Assembly (NCBI GenBank): GCA_944325325.1
Contig: CALUZP010000156.1
Span: 1-46,606, forward strand
Length of the DNA: 46,606 nucleotides
Direction: 5' to 3'
DNA from: an uncultured Desulfovibrionaceae bacterium
GTDB lineage: Bacteria; Desulfobacterota; Desulfovibrionia; Desulfovibrionales; Desulfovibrionaceae
The first letter of the stretch is position 1, and each line of letters starts with the position of its first letter. The notes under the pieces are model-generated. The model searched no databases, was not told the origin of the DNA, and saw only the letters and a program-made list of their open reading frames with translations. The position numbers were made by a program, and so were the translations under genes. Shown here one piece after another: positions 8,284-16,762 of the stretch.

Positions 8284-8672
8284 CACTCGTTCCCCTTGGG
8301 CGCAACATGGCAGTTCCAGCAGTAGGGCTGGACGTTGTTGCTGTTGTGGCACTTGTCGCAGAAGTCAACCTTGTTGGCATGGCACCCCAGACAGGTGTTC
8401 TGGAGGCTGATGTCCCACTTCTTGCCGTCGGTTGCGACATAGGTGCGCTTGTCGAAACGGACAGCCTCATCGCGCCAGGTGTTGAGCAGTGTCATGTGCT
8501 GCGTGCGCATCCACTCCTTGGGCTCCACGCACTGTTTGCTGTCTTCGCCCGTGGGAACGGCCACGTCGGGATAGGTGTAGCTGGGCGTGCCGATATTGAG
8601 CCAGAAGGGCGCGGTAAACGCGGCCACGGCCACGACAAGGCCCGGAATAATGTATTTTGCGTTGTACAGCAT
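8283..8672 (-). CDS. dsrJ: DsrJ, triheme c-type cytochrome
   Basis: A 129-residue cytochrome with a single N-terminal membrane anchor or uncleaved signal at about residues 7-27. Three CxxCH haem sites are clustered at the C-terminus: CLGCH, CDKCH and CWNCH. DsrJ is the periplasmic haem subunit of DsrMKJOP, and one of its haems is known for unusual axial ligation. The gene overlaps dsrO by an ATGA and lies directly after dsrK. Confidence 0.95.
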   Translation of the reverse strand: MLYNAKYIIPGLVVAVAAFTAPFWLNIGTPSYTYPDVAVPTGEDSKQCVEPKEWMRTQHMTLLNTWRDEAVRFDKRTYVATDGKKWDISLQNTCLGCHANKVDFCDKCHNSNNVQPYCWNCHVAPKGNE

Positions 8673-8674
8673 GA

Positions 8675-10315
8675 TTAGGCGTCCTCCTCACCCGATGCGG
8701 CGGATTCGTCAACGTCCGGTTCGGGCAGATCTTCCTGCCGCAGGTCCATGGTGCGGGGGATTTCTCCCTTCATGACCAGCGCGTTGGCCACCAGTTCGTG
8801 CAGGCCGCTGACAGTCACGCCAGGCGCCCAGTAGTTGGCGACGGTAGGCAGGACGGCGCGGTCAAGCGCGCAGATGCAGGTCAGCCAGTTGACGTCGTTC
8901 TTCTGCTGCACATAACGCAAGGCGTTGCCGCGGGGCATGCCGCCGCGCAGGCGCAGCTCCATGATTTCTTCCGTGTTCAGGCCGGAACCCGAGCCACAGC
9001 AGAAGGTCTGTTCGCGGATGGTGTTCGGAGGCATTTCCACGAAGTTGTTGCATACGGCCCGCAGGATGCTGCGGGGTTCTTCCAGAAGCCCCATGGCGCG
9101 GGCGGGGTTGCACGAGTCGTGGTAGGTGGTGATGATATGGTTGTTGCGCTCGGGCTTGAGGTTCAGCTTGCCGTGCTTGATGAGGTCCGCCGTGAATTCG
9201 GCGATGTGGATCATCTTTGTCGCGGCGGCGTGCTTGAACACGGTGCCTGTAATGGGCGAAACCGGGGTGATCATGTTGTCGGGGGCAGGGCCGTTGTAGG
9301 TGGCCATGTACTGGTTGACCACGCGCCACATATGGCCGCATTCGCCGCCCAGGATCCACTTGGCGCCCAGGCGCTTGGCTTCGGCGTACATCTTGGCGTT
9401 GAGCTTCTTGGCCATGTCGAACGACACGAACGAGCCGAAGTTGCCGCCTTCAGAAGCGTAGGTGGACAGGGTGTAGTCCAGCCCGATTTCATGGAACAGC
9501 ATGAGGTAGCCCATGAACGTGTAGATGCCGGGATCGGCGAACACGTCACCGGAGGGCGTGATGAACAGCACTTCATGCCCCTTTTCGTTGAGGGGCGGGT
9601 TGATGCGGATCCCGGTGATGGTCTCGATGTCGTCGCACAGGAATTCGATGATGTCCTTGAGCGCATGGGGCTGCAGGCCGATGTGGTTGCCGGTGCGGTT
9701 GCAGTTGGAGACCGGTTCCATGACCCAGTTGATGCCGAGGCCGAGCTCATAGAGAAGCTCGCGCACGATGGCCGTGATTTCGGCCGTGTCAATGCCGTAG
9801 GGGCAGAACAGCGAGCAGCGGCGGCATTCCGTGCACTGATAGGCGTAGAAGAACCATTCCTTGATGACGTTCTTGTCGAGCTTGCGCGCGCCGACGACCT
9901 TGCCGAGAAGCTTGCCGACAAGGGTGAAGTCCTTGCGGTACACGGAGCGCAACAGCTCAGCGCGCAGCACGGGCATGTTTTTCGGGTCGTTGGTGCCGAT
10001 GAAGAAATGGCACTTGTCGGCACAGGCGCCGCAGCGCACGCACGAGTCAAGGAAGACTTTCAGCGAACGGTGCTTGGCAAGGCGTTCCTTGAGGCCGTTG
10101 TAGATGATTTCTTCCCAGTTTTCGGGAAGGTGCCAGTCTTCTTCGTCAGGACGCCATTCATGGGGATGAGGCATGTGCATGCCTTCCATGATTTCAACCT
10201 TGGCAGGATAGCAGAAGTTGCCGGCCTTGAATTCCGGCTTGGTATTCATCCAGCCCTTGGCAGGGAAGGGCGGACGTCCCGCCATCAGCTCTTCGGGTTT
10301 GGGCAGTTTGGCCAT
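8675..10315 (-). CDS. dsrK: DsrK, cytoplasmic HdrD-like iron-sulfur subunit
   Basis: A 546-residue protein related to heterodisulfide reductase subunit HdrD. Two [4Fe-4S] motifs are visible: CVRCGACADKCHFF near residues 92-105, and CTECRRCSLFCPYG. Further on are the CCG-domain features 'YHDSCNPAR' and 'FCCGSGSG', which in HdrD-type proteins build a noncubane cluster. DsrK faces the cytoplasm and is proposed to reduce the DsrC trisulfide made by dissimilatory sulfite reductase. Its C-terminal tail is acidic and probably disordered. A second open frame of similar length lies antisense to it and is a codon-bias shadow. Confidence 0.95.
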   Translation of the reverse strand: MAKLPKPEELMAGRPPFPAKGWMNTKPEFKAGNFCYPAKVEIMEGMHMPHPHEWRPDEEDWHLPENWEEIIYNGLKERLAKHRSLKVFLDSCVRCGACADKCHFFIGTNDPKNMPVLRAELLRSVYRKDFTLVGKLLGKVVGARKLDKNVIKEWFFYAYQCTECRRCSLFCPYGIDTAEITAIVRELLYELGLGINWVMEPVSNCNRTGNHIGLQPHALKDIIEFLCDDIETITGIRINPPLNEKGHEVLFITPSGDVFADPGIYTFMGYLMLFHEIGLDYTLSTYASEGGNFGSFVSFDMAKKLNAKMYAEAKRLGAKWILGGECGHMWRVVNQYMATYNGPAPDNMITPVSPITGTVFKHAAATKMIHIAEFTADLIKHGKLNLKPERNNHIITTYHDSCNPARAMGLLEEPRSILRAVCNNFVEMPPNTIREQTFCCGSGSGLNTEEIMELRLRGGMPRGNALRYVQQKNDVNWLTCICALDRAVLPTVANYWAPGVTVSGLHELVANALVMKGEIPRTMDLRQEDLPEPDVDESAASGEEDA

Positions 10316-10324
10316 GGGAACTCC

Positions 10325-11377
10325 TTACTGGGCAGAGGCAGGCTCAACGGGCTTGCCAGACTTTTCGTTGTCATGGGCCTGCGCTTCTTCGAGGCTGATT
10401 TCCAGGGGCAGCCCGGCCTCGGCCATGGGTTCGCGGAAGTCGTCTTCATATTCGGCGTAGGTGTGGAAGACGGTAGGCTTGTTCCAGGGGTTGACGTGGC
10501 GCACCTGACGCGTGTTGCAGGGCAGGTTGCGCGTGGGTGACAGGAACACGCCGCCCATGTGCACCAGCTTGCTGAAGGGGAAGATGATGAGCAGTACGCT
10601 CAGGAAGGTCAGATGCGTGAAGAACAGCGGATTCAGCCCTTCGACGCTCTGGGGGGAGAAGTGCACGATCCCCATGATGAAGACCTTGGCCTGGGCCACG
10701 TCAAGCTTGTCGAAATAGCGCATGCAGATGCCCGTGCCGACCAGCCCCATGATCAGGAACAGGGGGAAATAGTCGTTGGCCATCGAGATGTAGCGCAGCT
10801 TGGGATTTACGATGCGGCGCAGGAAAAGGAACAGCAGCGCACAGACAATCAGCACGTTGCTGAGGAACAGCGTGGGCACGCCTACCTGCAGGATCCCGTC
10901 AAAGAATTCGACCCATTCCAGACAGACGGGAACGGGCTCGAGGAAGAAGCGGAAGTGGCGGATAAACGTGACAAGGAAACAGTAGTGGAACAGCAGGGCG
11001 AAAAGCCACAGCCACTTGGAGGAAAAATAGGTGATCCGCATGTTCTGGGGATCAACCCTGGTTGTGGTGTTGCGGAACAGCGATCTGAACAGCAGGACTT
11101 CCAGCAGCATGCGGCCGACAACACCCGCTTTGGTCATCGGTGTGTCGAGCCGTGCGGGTTTGATCCAGTCCAGCGAGCGCTCCTGCCCGCCTGTCGTGGG
11201 GATGGCAAAGGGCACGGGCGATTTCGCCCAGTACAGGACGCGCCAGATCATGCCGCCGATGAACACCACCACGGCCAGCAGGGGCAGCGCCATGCCGAAC
11301 AGGTACTGCAAACCGGCCTGCGACCCTGTCCACGCGGCAAGGCCGATAAGCAGGGCTGCCACAAAAGAAACTATCAT
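10325..11377 (-). CDS. dsrM: DsrM, cytochrome b subunit of the Dsr complex
   Basis: A 350-residue NarI/HdrE-like membrane protein that binds haem b and oxidises menaquinol. Helices are seen at about residues 5-50 (two), 115-140, 160-185, 200-220 and 240-275. Conserved histidines include those in 'LFHYCFLVTFIRHFRFF' and 'THLTFLSV'. The C-terminal cytoplasmic tail ends in a charged stretch. It precedes dsrK by 9 bp, and the AGAGAGGTAGGG before its start is a good ribosome binding site. Confidence 0.93.
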   Translation of the reverse strand: MIVSFVAALLIGLAAWTGSQAGLQYLFGMALPLLAVVVFIGGMIWRVLYWAKSPVPFAIPTTGGQERSLDWIKPARLDTPMTKAGVVGRMLLEVLLFRSLFRNTTTRVDPQNMRITYFSSKWLWLFALLFHYCFLVTFIRHFRFFLEPVPVCLEWVEFFDGILQVGVPTLFLSNVLIVCALLFLFLRRIVNPKLRYISMANDYFPLFLIMGLVGTGICMRYFDKLDVAQAKVFIMGIVHFSPQSVEGLNPLFFTHLTFLSVLLIIFPFSKLVHMGGVFLSPTRNLPCNTRQVRHVNPWNKPTVFHTYAEYEDDFREPMAEAGLPLEISLEEAQAHDNEKSGKPVEPASAQ

Positions 11378-11397
11378 TCCCTACCTCTCTCCGGGCT

Positions 11398-11994
11398 TTA
11401 AGGTTTATCCGGCGTGGAGTCGCCGGCTGCCTGCATAATAGGATCGGGGAACAGATCCGATGCGCCCTGCGCGGCCACCCAGCGTTCAATCTGGGAATAG
11501 CGGCGGCGCAGTTCGGCCACGCGGCCCTTGAACACGGCCTGCTTGTCAGCCATGTAAAGATCAAAGGCCATCAGGGCCAGCGAATCCACTCGGGATTCGG
11601 CGTCCAGATATTCCTCCAGGGCGCCCTCAGCCAGGGCGTCCGTCAACAGATGCTTGCGCATTGCGGGCTTGAGCAGGAAAAGCGCCCCTACCGCCTGGTC
11701 GGGGGTCAGATCCTGAATCGCCCGGATGCGGATGAGCTCGGCCAGGGCAAGGCGCACCTGATCGTCATCCACGGGCCTGCCGGTCACTGCGTCATACAGC
11801 GTATCGGCCGCAACCATGGTGGCATGTCCCACGGGATTGGCAAAACGATCTTTTTGTGTACGCAGGAACCCTGTTGTTTCAAATGGATAAAGTGCAAAGA
11901 TAGCCGACGTCCATGCCTGGACGATGTCTTCCTTGCGCGCTGCGTAGATGGCTTCCACAGACACTACTCCCATTGCATCGCGGCTCGCTCGCAT
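11398..11994 (-). CDS. RsbRD N-terminal-domain protein, first gene of the dsr operon
   Basis: About 198 residues, all helical in character. The sequence resembles the RsbRD (RsbR-type co-antagonist) N-terminal sensor domain that in sulfate reducers commonly sits directly before dsrM. The motif-like 'WTSAIFALYPFETTGFLRTQKDRFANPVGHA' and 'LAELIRIRAIQDLTPDQAVGALFLLK' fit that family. A role in sensing or assembly is inferred from context only. The start is uncertain. The ATG at 11994 has a poor ribosome binding site, while a GTG at about 11958 has GGGAG at good spacing, which would shorten the protein by 12 residues. Confidence 0.8.
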   Translation of the reverse strand: MRASRDAMGVVSVEAIYAARKEDIVQAWTSAIFALYPFETTGFLRTQKDRFANPVGHATMVAADTLYDAVTGRPVDDDQVRLALAELIRIRAIQDLTPDQAVGALFLLKPAMRKHLLTDALAEGALEEYLDAESRVDSLALMAFDLYMADKQAVFKGRVAELRRRYSQIERWVAAQGASDLFPDPIMQAAGDSTPDKP

Positions 11995-12061
11995 TGCCGG
12001 CGTACCTGCCTGGAGGCACGCTGTACACCGCCATTAATACGAAGCGGCCAGTAATCTTCGC

Positions 12062-12090
12062 TTTATAGGATGAATTACGGTTTTTAACAA
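12062..12090 (-). promoter_or_regulatory. Sigma-70-type promoter of the dsr operon
   Basis: On the minus strand TTGTTA is followed after exactly 17 bp by TATAAA, inside an AT-rich gap upstream of the RsbRD gene. The predicted transcript starts near 12055, leaving a leader of about 60-100 nt. A half-conserved TTGTGA-N6-TAACTT at 12123-12138 lies further upstream and might be a weak CRP/FNR-type site. Confidence 0.65.
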
Positions 12091-12205
12091 GCATGAAAAG
12101 AAAGATAATTTTTTTATTTTTCTTGTGAATATGATAACTTGAAGACTATTCAACCTGTTGCCGCATGTCAGGGCTGTGGAGTTTTTGATAAGGAGTCTGT
12201 CTTTT

Positions 12206-13177
12206 TTAAGGAAGACAGTCCTGGCCGGGGGGCGTATCACCGGTGCAGGAGCCTGCATTGTCAAGGTTGAGGAAGGGCAGATCCTCTTCCGGCCGGCTGG
12301 CCGGGGTGCGCGGCGTGCGGGGGCGGTTCAGCAGCGCGTCAGGAACGCCGTGGAACTCCACCATTGGCAGGATGTCGCGTCCGGAGCGCAGCACATGGCT
12401 GCGGTTGATCCATAGCCGGATCTGCATGTCCCACCACGAAGGGGAGAGGCTTTGCCATACGCTGGCCGGAGCTGCGGCTCGCGCTTCGCGCAGGGCATCA
12501 GCCATAGGCAGGCCGTTTTTCAAGGCACGCTCCATGGCAAGGGCGGCAGTGGCGCTGTCAGCGCTTTCCGCCACAGGGAACCAGGCCAGTGTACCGGCCA
12601 TGTCGGGAGGCATGCCAAAGATCAGTTTGCGGCATGCTGCGCAGTCAAAGGAAAAGTAGACGCTTGCGCTGGCCTGTCCGGCCGGCGAGACAATAGCCCA
12701 TGGCTTGGACATCTCATTCACGAGCAGGCCTGCGGTGGCGATGAACAGCAGCGACCATACCGCCAGCAGCACCCGGGCAGGTGGCGTGCTACGAGTCCTG
12801 GCCGACCAGCTTTCTGCCGGTGCCCTGAAGGCGATGAAGCCCAGCGCGATGCACAGGGCTGCCAGCATGCAGGCAAAGCAGGGCGCTGAAAACAGCATCA
12901 GCAGCAACAGCGGCAGATCCGCCAGCAGCGCCAGCCCGGCCAGACAGCGTCCTGCACGGCGCTGCCCTGCAAGGGCGCAGACGGCAAGCAGGGCAAAAAG
13001 GAAGACCCCCGGCCACCAGAGGGAAATGCCGCCGATGGAAAAGGCTGTCTGAATGGAGCAGCCGGCTGTGGGGCACGGTACGGATTCTGCATCAGCGAGG
13101 TTCCAGACGGACAGAGCCAGCCCGGCCAGAGCTGGCAGCAGGGGAAGGAACAGAGGTGGGCGTTGCTGACTGGACAT
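12206..13177 (-). CDS. VKOR-family membrane protein fused to a thioredoxin-like domain
   Basis: A 323-residue protein. The N-terminal half has membrane helices at about 10-28, 52-70, 77-98, 100-118 and 135-153. The cysteine pattern is that of bacterial vitamin K epoxide reductase homologues: Cys35 and Cys40 in the first periplasmic loop ('PCPTAGCSI') and a CxxC at 100-103 ('PCFAC'). After the last helix a periplasmic thioredoxin-fold segment carries a CAAC active-site pair at 179-182. Fusions of this kind make and shuttle disulfides through quinone. In an anaerobe with many secreted cytochromes this would serve oxidative folding. The start chosen (ATG at 13177) begins just before the first helix. 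Confidence 0.75.
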   Translation of the reverse strand: MSSQQRPPLFLPLLPALAGLALSVWNLADAESVPCPTAGCSIQTAFSIGGISLWWPGVFLFALLAVCALAGQRRAGRCLAGLALLADLPLLLLMLFSAPCFACMLAALCIALGFIAFRAPAESWSARTRSTPPARVLLAVWSLLFIATAGLLVNEMSKPWAIVSPAGQASASVYFSFDCAACRKLIFGMPPDMAGTLAWFPVAESADSATAALAMERALKNGLPMADALREARAAAPASVWQSLSPSWWDMQIRLWINRSHVLRSGRDILPMVEFHGVPDALLNRPRTPRTPASRPEEDLPFLNLDNAGSCTGDTPPGQDCLP

Positions 13178-13296
13178 GCAGGTTCTCGCGGTAGTTAAAA
13201 GCACAGGCCGGACAGAGACGGCAGCGCCTGGAAGCGCTGCCGGGCATCAGACAGGTTTTGACGGCACGGTCAGAAAGATCCTGCACCGGACGGCAC

Positions 13297-13875
13297 TCAC
13301 CGGCACATACCCGCATTGCGGGCCTTGTCAAGCCAGAAGGGGGCTCCTGCTTCAGCGCCGTCTTCAAAATCGTCGCAGGCGGCGTCTTCATTTCCTTCTT
13401 CAAGGTGCAGCAGCCCGCGCACGTTGTAGGCGTGCCGGCGATCACCGCCAAGGCTGAAGGCAGACTCCAGATCAGATCTGGCCCCGCGCAGGTTGCCTTC
13501 GCGCAGCAGGACAAACGCGCGCCAGGCATAGGCTTCGGTCGTTGGCTCCAGGCGGATTGACTCGGTCAGATCCTCAAAGGCTTTCTCAGCCAGGTTCAGC
13601 TGATTGTAGGCTCTCCCGCGCAGGAGCAGGGCGTTTGCATGGTTTGGCGTCAGCTCCAGGGCGCTGTTCAGGTAGGCGATGGCCTGTTCAGGATTCTGAC
13701 AGGTGTCGCCATGCCCCCACAGGATGCGCGCTTTGGCCACCAGTTGTTCGGTGTTGGATGTTACAGGATCCGGAAGGGGCTTTGCCGGTGGTGTGGCCGG
13801 AGCGCAACTGAGCAGTGCAAGTCCCAGAATGGCTGCAAAAGCGCCGCGAAAGACAGTTTGAAACAGCATTATCAT
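13297..13875 (-). CDS. TPR-repeat lipoprotein
   Basis: About 192 residues from the ATG at 13875; starts up to 13911 are possible, none with a strong ribosome binding site. A signal peptide ends in the lipobox-like LLSC followed by Ala-Pro, predicting lipidation at that Cys. Several tetratricopeptide repeats follow, recognisable as 'AIAYLNSALELTPNHANALLLRG', 'AFEDLTESIRLEP' and 'ARSDLESAFSLG'. Such lipoproteins act as scaffolds at the inner or outer membrane, and the partner is not evident. It lies upstream of the VKOR-Trx gene on the same strand, separated by a GC-rich hairpin at about 13223-13243. Confidence 0.8.
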   Translation of the reverse strand: MIMLFQTVFRGAFAAILGLALLSCAPATPPAKPLPDPVTSNTEQLVAKARILWGHGDTCQNPEQAIAYLNSALELTPNHANALLLRGRAYNQLNLAEKAFEDLTESIRLEPTTEAYAWRAFVLLREGNLRGARSDLESAFSLGGDRRHAYNVRGLLHLEEGNEDAACDDFEDGAEAGAPFWLDKARNAGMCR

Positions 13876-13973
13876 ACGGTAGTCAGCAATAATCAGGTGA
13901 GTTACATTCATATAACCGACAGGCCTTTTGAGGGAGCATACAAAAAACGATGTTGTACAGGGAGAGGGCAGCC

Positions 13974-14429
13974 ATGTTCAGCTGTTGGGTGACACTCATG
14001 AATAGGGCAGAAGAGTACCTTTCGTGTTGTCCAGGTGCGGAAACGCCGATGGGACGGCTTGTGTGCAAGGGACTCAGGCACGTTGCCTGTCACGCCGGAG
14101 AATTTGACCGCGAAATTCATCCGGATCCACTTCTACAAAAGCATTTTTTGGAGACGCTGACAAGCCTTTGTGCCTGTGCCGGCAGCAGCCCCGGGGAGAG
14201 GAACCGCATATGTGTTGAGGATGTCTGGTTCGGGCTGTTTGAAGACCTGGCGCTGTTTGTCAGGGAACGGGCACTGCGGTGTCGTGTGCAGTCTGCTGTT
14301 GAGAAGAAAATGCTGCATTATTTTGAATCAAGTGGAGAATGGCAGTCTGATGCTCCGACGTTGGTCGGATGGATGTACTGGTATGGACTGCCAAGAAAAA
14401 TTGAAAATAAACCTCTTGAGAGACGGTAA
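13974..14429 (+). CDS. Unknown cysteine-containing protein
   Basis: About 151 residues from the ATG at 13974, which has AGGGAGAGGG six bases upstream; an earlier ATG at 13950 lacks one. I do not recognise the family. The protein is soluble, with several Cys (a Cys-Cys near residue 18 and Cys-x-Cys near residue 70) and a helical, Arg-rich middle ('FEDLALFVRERALRCRVQSAVEKKML'). It ends in a basic tail. It is divergent from the TPR lipoprotein gene and precedes the glycogen island. A small regulatory or adaptor protein is possible, but nothing in the sequence proves it. Confidence 0.5.
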   Translation: MFSCWVTLMNRAEEYLSCCPGAETPMGRLVCKGLRHVACHAGEFDREIHPDPLLQKHFLETLTSLCACAGSSPGERNRICVEDVWFGLFEDLALFVRERALRCRVQSAVEKKMLHYFESSGEWQSDAPTLVGWMYWYGLPRKIENKPLERR

Positions 14430-14470
14430 TGTAGGAAATATATCCATGTATCGGATTCAATAAAGCGACA

Positions 14471-14476
14471 TATAAT
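14471..14476 (+). promoter_or_regulatory. Possible -10 element upstream of the glycogen operon
   Basis: A perfect TATAAT hexamer lies in an AT-richer stretch 184 bp before the debranching enzyme start. No good -35 hexamer is found at 16-18 bp, so this is a weak call. Confidence 0.3.
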
Positions 14477-14659
14477 GGATAGAGCTTCGTACAACAGAAG
14501 AACTCCGGCCAGAGATGGCTTGACGGGTGGAACTGGATTTTAGTACAAAAAACGTGTAGGCAGCAGAAGCGTATAGGGGAAAGACAGTAGCACCACAGGA
14601 AACTTGACGGAGAGCGCATGCCGGACCAGGCGTGATCCGTTTATGTATGGAGGGTGGTC

Positions 14660-16762
14660 ATGCGTTTTTTGTTCGACCAGCAGAGCTGCCAGAACATCCG
14701 TCGTTCGCTGCGCAGGGAATGGCTGGAGACCAACGGCCTTGGTGATTACGCGTCAAGTACGCTCATTGGCTGCAATACGCGAAAATATCATGGGTTGCTT
14801 GTTGCTGAGCTGTCCAGCCCGCCCGGCAGGCATGTGTTGCTTTCGACACTGGAAGAATCGTTCATGGCCGGCGGCAGGGAGTGTTTTCTTTCCTGCCGCA
14901 AGCATCCGGACGTATTCTACCCCCGTGGGCATGAATATCTTGAAGAAGTCGAGATAGGTCCCTGGCCACGTTTTACCTACCGGTTTGGCGATGTCCGCAT
15001 CGTGCGGGAGATCATGCTTGTGCCTGGCCGCCGCCTGACCATCATCCGATACAGCCTCAATGTTGATGACACCGGAGTACCCCTGCCGGGCGTTCCGCAA
15101 CTGAGGATCAAGCCTCTGCTTGCATTTCGCAACGCGCATGATCTTACACGCGCCAACATGGCGCTGCAGGTCAAGACCTGGCCTGCGCCTTCCGGGTTTG
15201 GCATCCGTCCCTATAATTGCCTGCCAGCCTTCTACATGCAGCTTTCCGGCGTGCTTACCTTCCATCCGTCGCCCGAGTGGTGCCGCAACGTCCGGTATCC
15301 TGTGGAGGCCGCGCGCGGCTTTGCCGACGAGGAAGATCTCTTTCAGCCAGGCGTGCTGGATGTGGCGCTGGCACCAGGCTGCCCTGTCTATCTGTCTGCA
15401 TCGACGGAGGTGATCGAGGCCCCGGGAACGATACTGCCGGAGCTGTGGAGCACTGAAGCAGCCAGGCGTACAGCCATTGAAGCCAGGGGAGAAGCGGCGA
15501 AGCCGTCTGCTGAGCGTCCCGGTGTGCTTGAGGCGCATCTGAGCCGTGAAGCCGGCCACTTCCGGGTGCGCGACGCACAGGGCGAGCCGTCGGTGACGGC
15601 CGGATATCACTGGTTCGGCATGTGGGGGCGTGACACCTGCATCGCCCTGCCCGGGCTGACGTTTTATGCCGGACGGCCCAAGGACGGGGTCGCCCTGTTG
15701 CTGCGTCTTGGGCGCAGCGCCCGGAACGGGCTTATCCCCAACGTGTTCTCCCCTGACGGAAAGCACTCCTACAATTCTGTTGACGCGTCTCTGTGGTATC
15801 TGTGGGCCATGCAGCAGATGCTTCTGATGGTTCCTGAAACGGATATCCTTGTGCGGGAGCACTGCTGGCCCGTGGTGAAGGCGATCATCAGGGCTTACCG
15901 GACAGGAGCCGTGCCGTTTGTGCACGAGGACGAAGACGGCCTGCTGCATGTGGGGACGCCCGAAACACAGCTGACCTGGATGGACGCCACAGTTGATGGA
16001 CATCCTGTAACGCCACGTTATGGCTGCCCTGTGGAAATCAATGCCCTGTGGTACAACGCCCTGGCCTTTGCCCGCGAACTGGGTCGCCGCTATGGCGAGC
16101 CGGAATGGAGCGGGACAGAGCCGCTGGATCGTTTCCGCAAGACGTTCCGCCAGCGGTTCTGGGTTGCTTCCCGCGGCGGGTATCTGGCTGACGTCTGGAG
16201 GCCGGGAGAACAGGATCGCTCATTGCGTCCCAATCAGATTTTTGCAGCATCACTGCCGTATTCCGTTCTGCACGAGGATGACTGGCCTTTTGTTGTTGAA
16301 GCGGTGCGCGACGCTTTGCTCACGCCTTTCGGATTGCGCACGCTCAGCCCTGAAGAGCCCGGGTACCGGCCGGTATACGAAGGGGGGCCGGCCAGCCGCG
16401 ACAGCGCGTATCATCAGGGCACGGTCTGGCCCTGGCTGCTTGGCGCATACACCGAGGCGCTTCTGCGAACCGCCTGGGATACGGAAAACGCTGTGGCTGA
16501 ATATCTTGAGCTGCTGACGCCCCTGTTTGCCGAGCATCTGCCTGCCGTGGGCGTTGGGAATCTGTCGGAAATTTTTGGAGGCGACCCTCCCCATAAACCG
16601 GATGGCTGCATCGCCCAGGCCTGGAGCGTGGCCGAGACGCTGCGGTCCTTGTATCTGTTGCGCAGGGCGGCGCCAGGCGTCTATGCCAGCTGGGAAGCAG
16701 CCCTTCTGGTCCGGCTTGAGTCGGTTGTGAGCGGAGCGGAGACGTGGAGGGTGCGTCGATGA
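14660..16762 (+). CDS. Glycogen debranching enzyme (amylo-alpha-1,6-glucosidase, GH133)
   Basis: A 700-residue protein of the archaeal/bacterial glycogen debranching type. The N-terminal beta-rich domain begins with the typical 'REWLETNGLGDYASSTLIGCNTRKYHGLL'. The C-terminal (alpha/alpha)6 barrel carries 'WFGMWGRDTCIALPGL' with the conserved Asp, and 'NLSEIFGGD' with the conserved Glu. It hydrolyses alpha-1,6 branches of glycogen in the cytoplasm. The ATG at 14660 follows GGAGGG; a GTG two codons upstream overlaps that site and is less likely. Its stop overlaps the next gene's ATG, so they are co-translated. Confidence 0.9.
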   Translation: MRFLFDQQSCQNIRRSLRREWLETNGLGDYASSTLIGCNTRKYHGLLVAELSSPPGRHVLLSTLEESFMAGGRECFLSCRKHPDVFYPRGHEYLEEVEIGPWPRFTYRFGDVRIVREIMLVPGRRLTIIRYSLNVDDTGVPLPGVPQLRIKPLLAFRNAHDLTRANMALQVKTWPAPSGFGIRPYNCLPAFYMQLSGVLTFHPSPEWCRNVRYPVEAARGFADEEDLFQPGVLDVALAPGCPVYLSASTEVIEAPGTILPELWSTEAARRTAIEARGEAAKPSAERPGVLEAHLSREAGHFRVRDAQGEPSVTAGYHWFGMWGRDTCIALPGLTFYAGRPKDGVALLLRLGRSARNGLIPNVFSPDGKHSYNSVDASLWYLWAMQQMLLMVPETDILVREHCWPVVKAIIRAYRTGAVPFVHEDEDGLLHVGTPETQLTWMDATVDGHPVTPRYGCPVEINALWYNALAFARELGRRYGEPEWSGTEPLDRFRKTFRQRFWVASRGGYLADVWRPGEQDRSLRPNQIFAASLPYSVLHEDDWPFVVEAVRDALLTPFGLRTLSPEEPGYRPVYEGGPASRDSAYHQGTVWPWLLGAYTEALLRTAWDTENAVAEYLELLTPLFAEHLPAVGVGNLSEIFGGDPPHKPDGCIAQAWSVAETLRSLYLLRRAAPGVYASWEAALLVRLESVVSGAETWRVRR

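Noticed and set aside
8798-10540. 580-codon open frame antisense to dsrK and dsrM
   Set aside because: It lies wholly opposite well-supported genes; GC-rich codon bias keeps the antisense frame open. It has no family resemblance.
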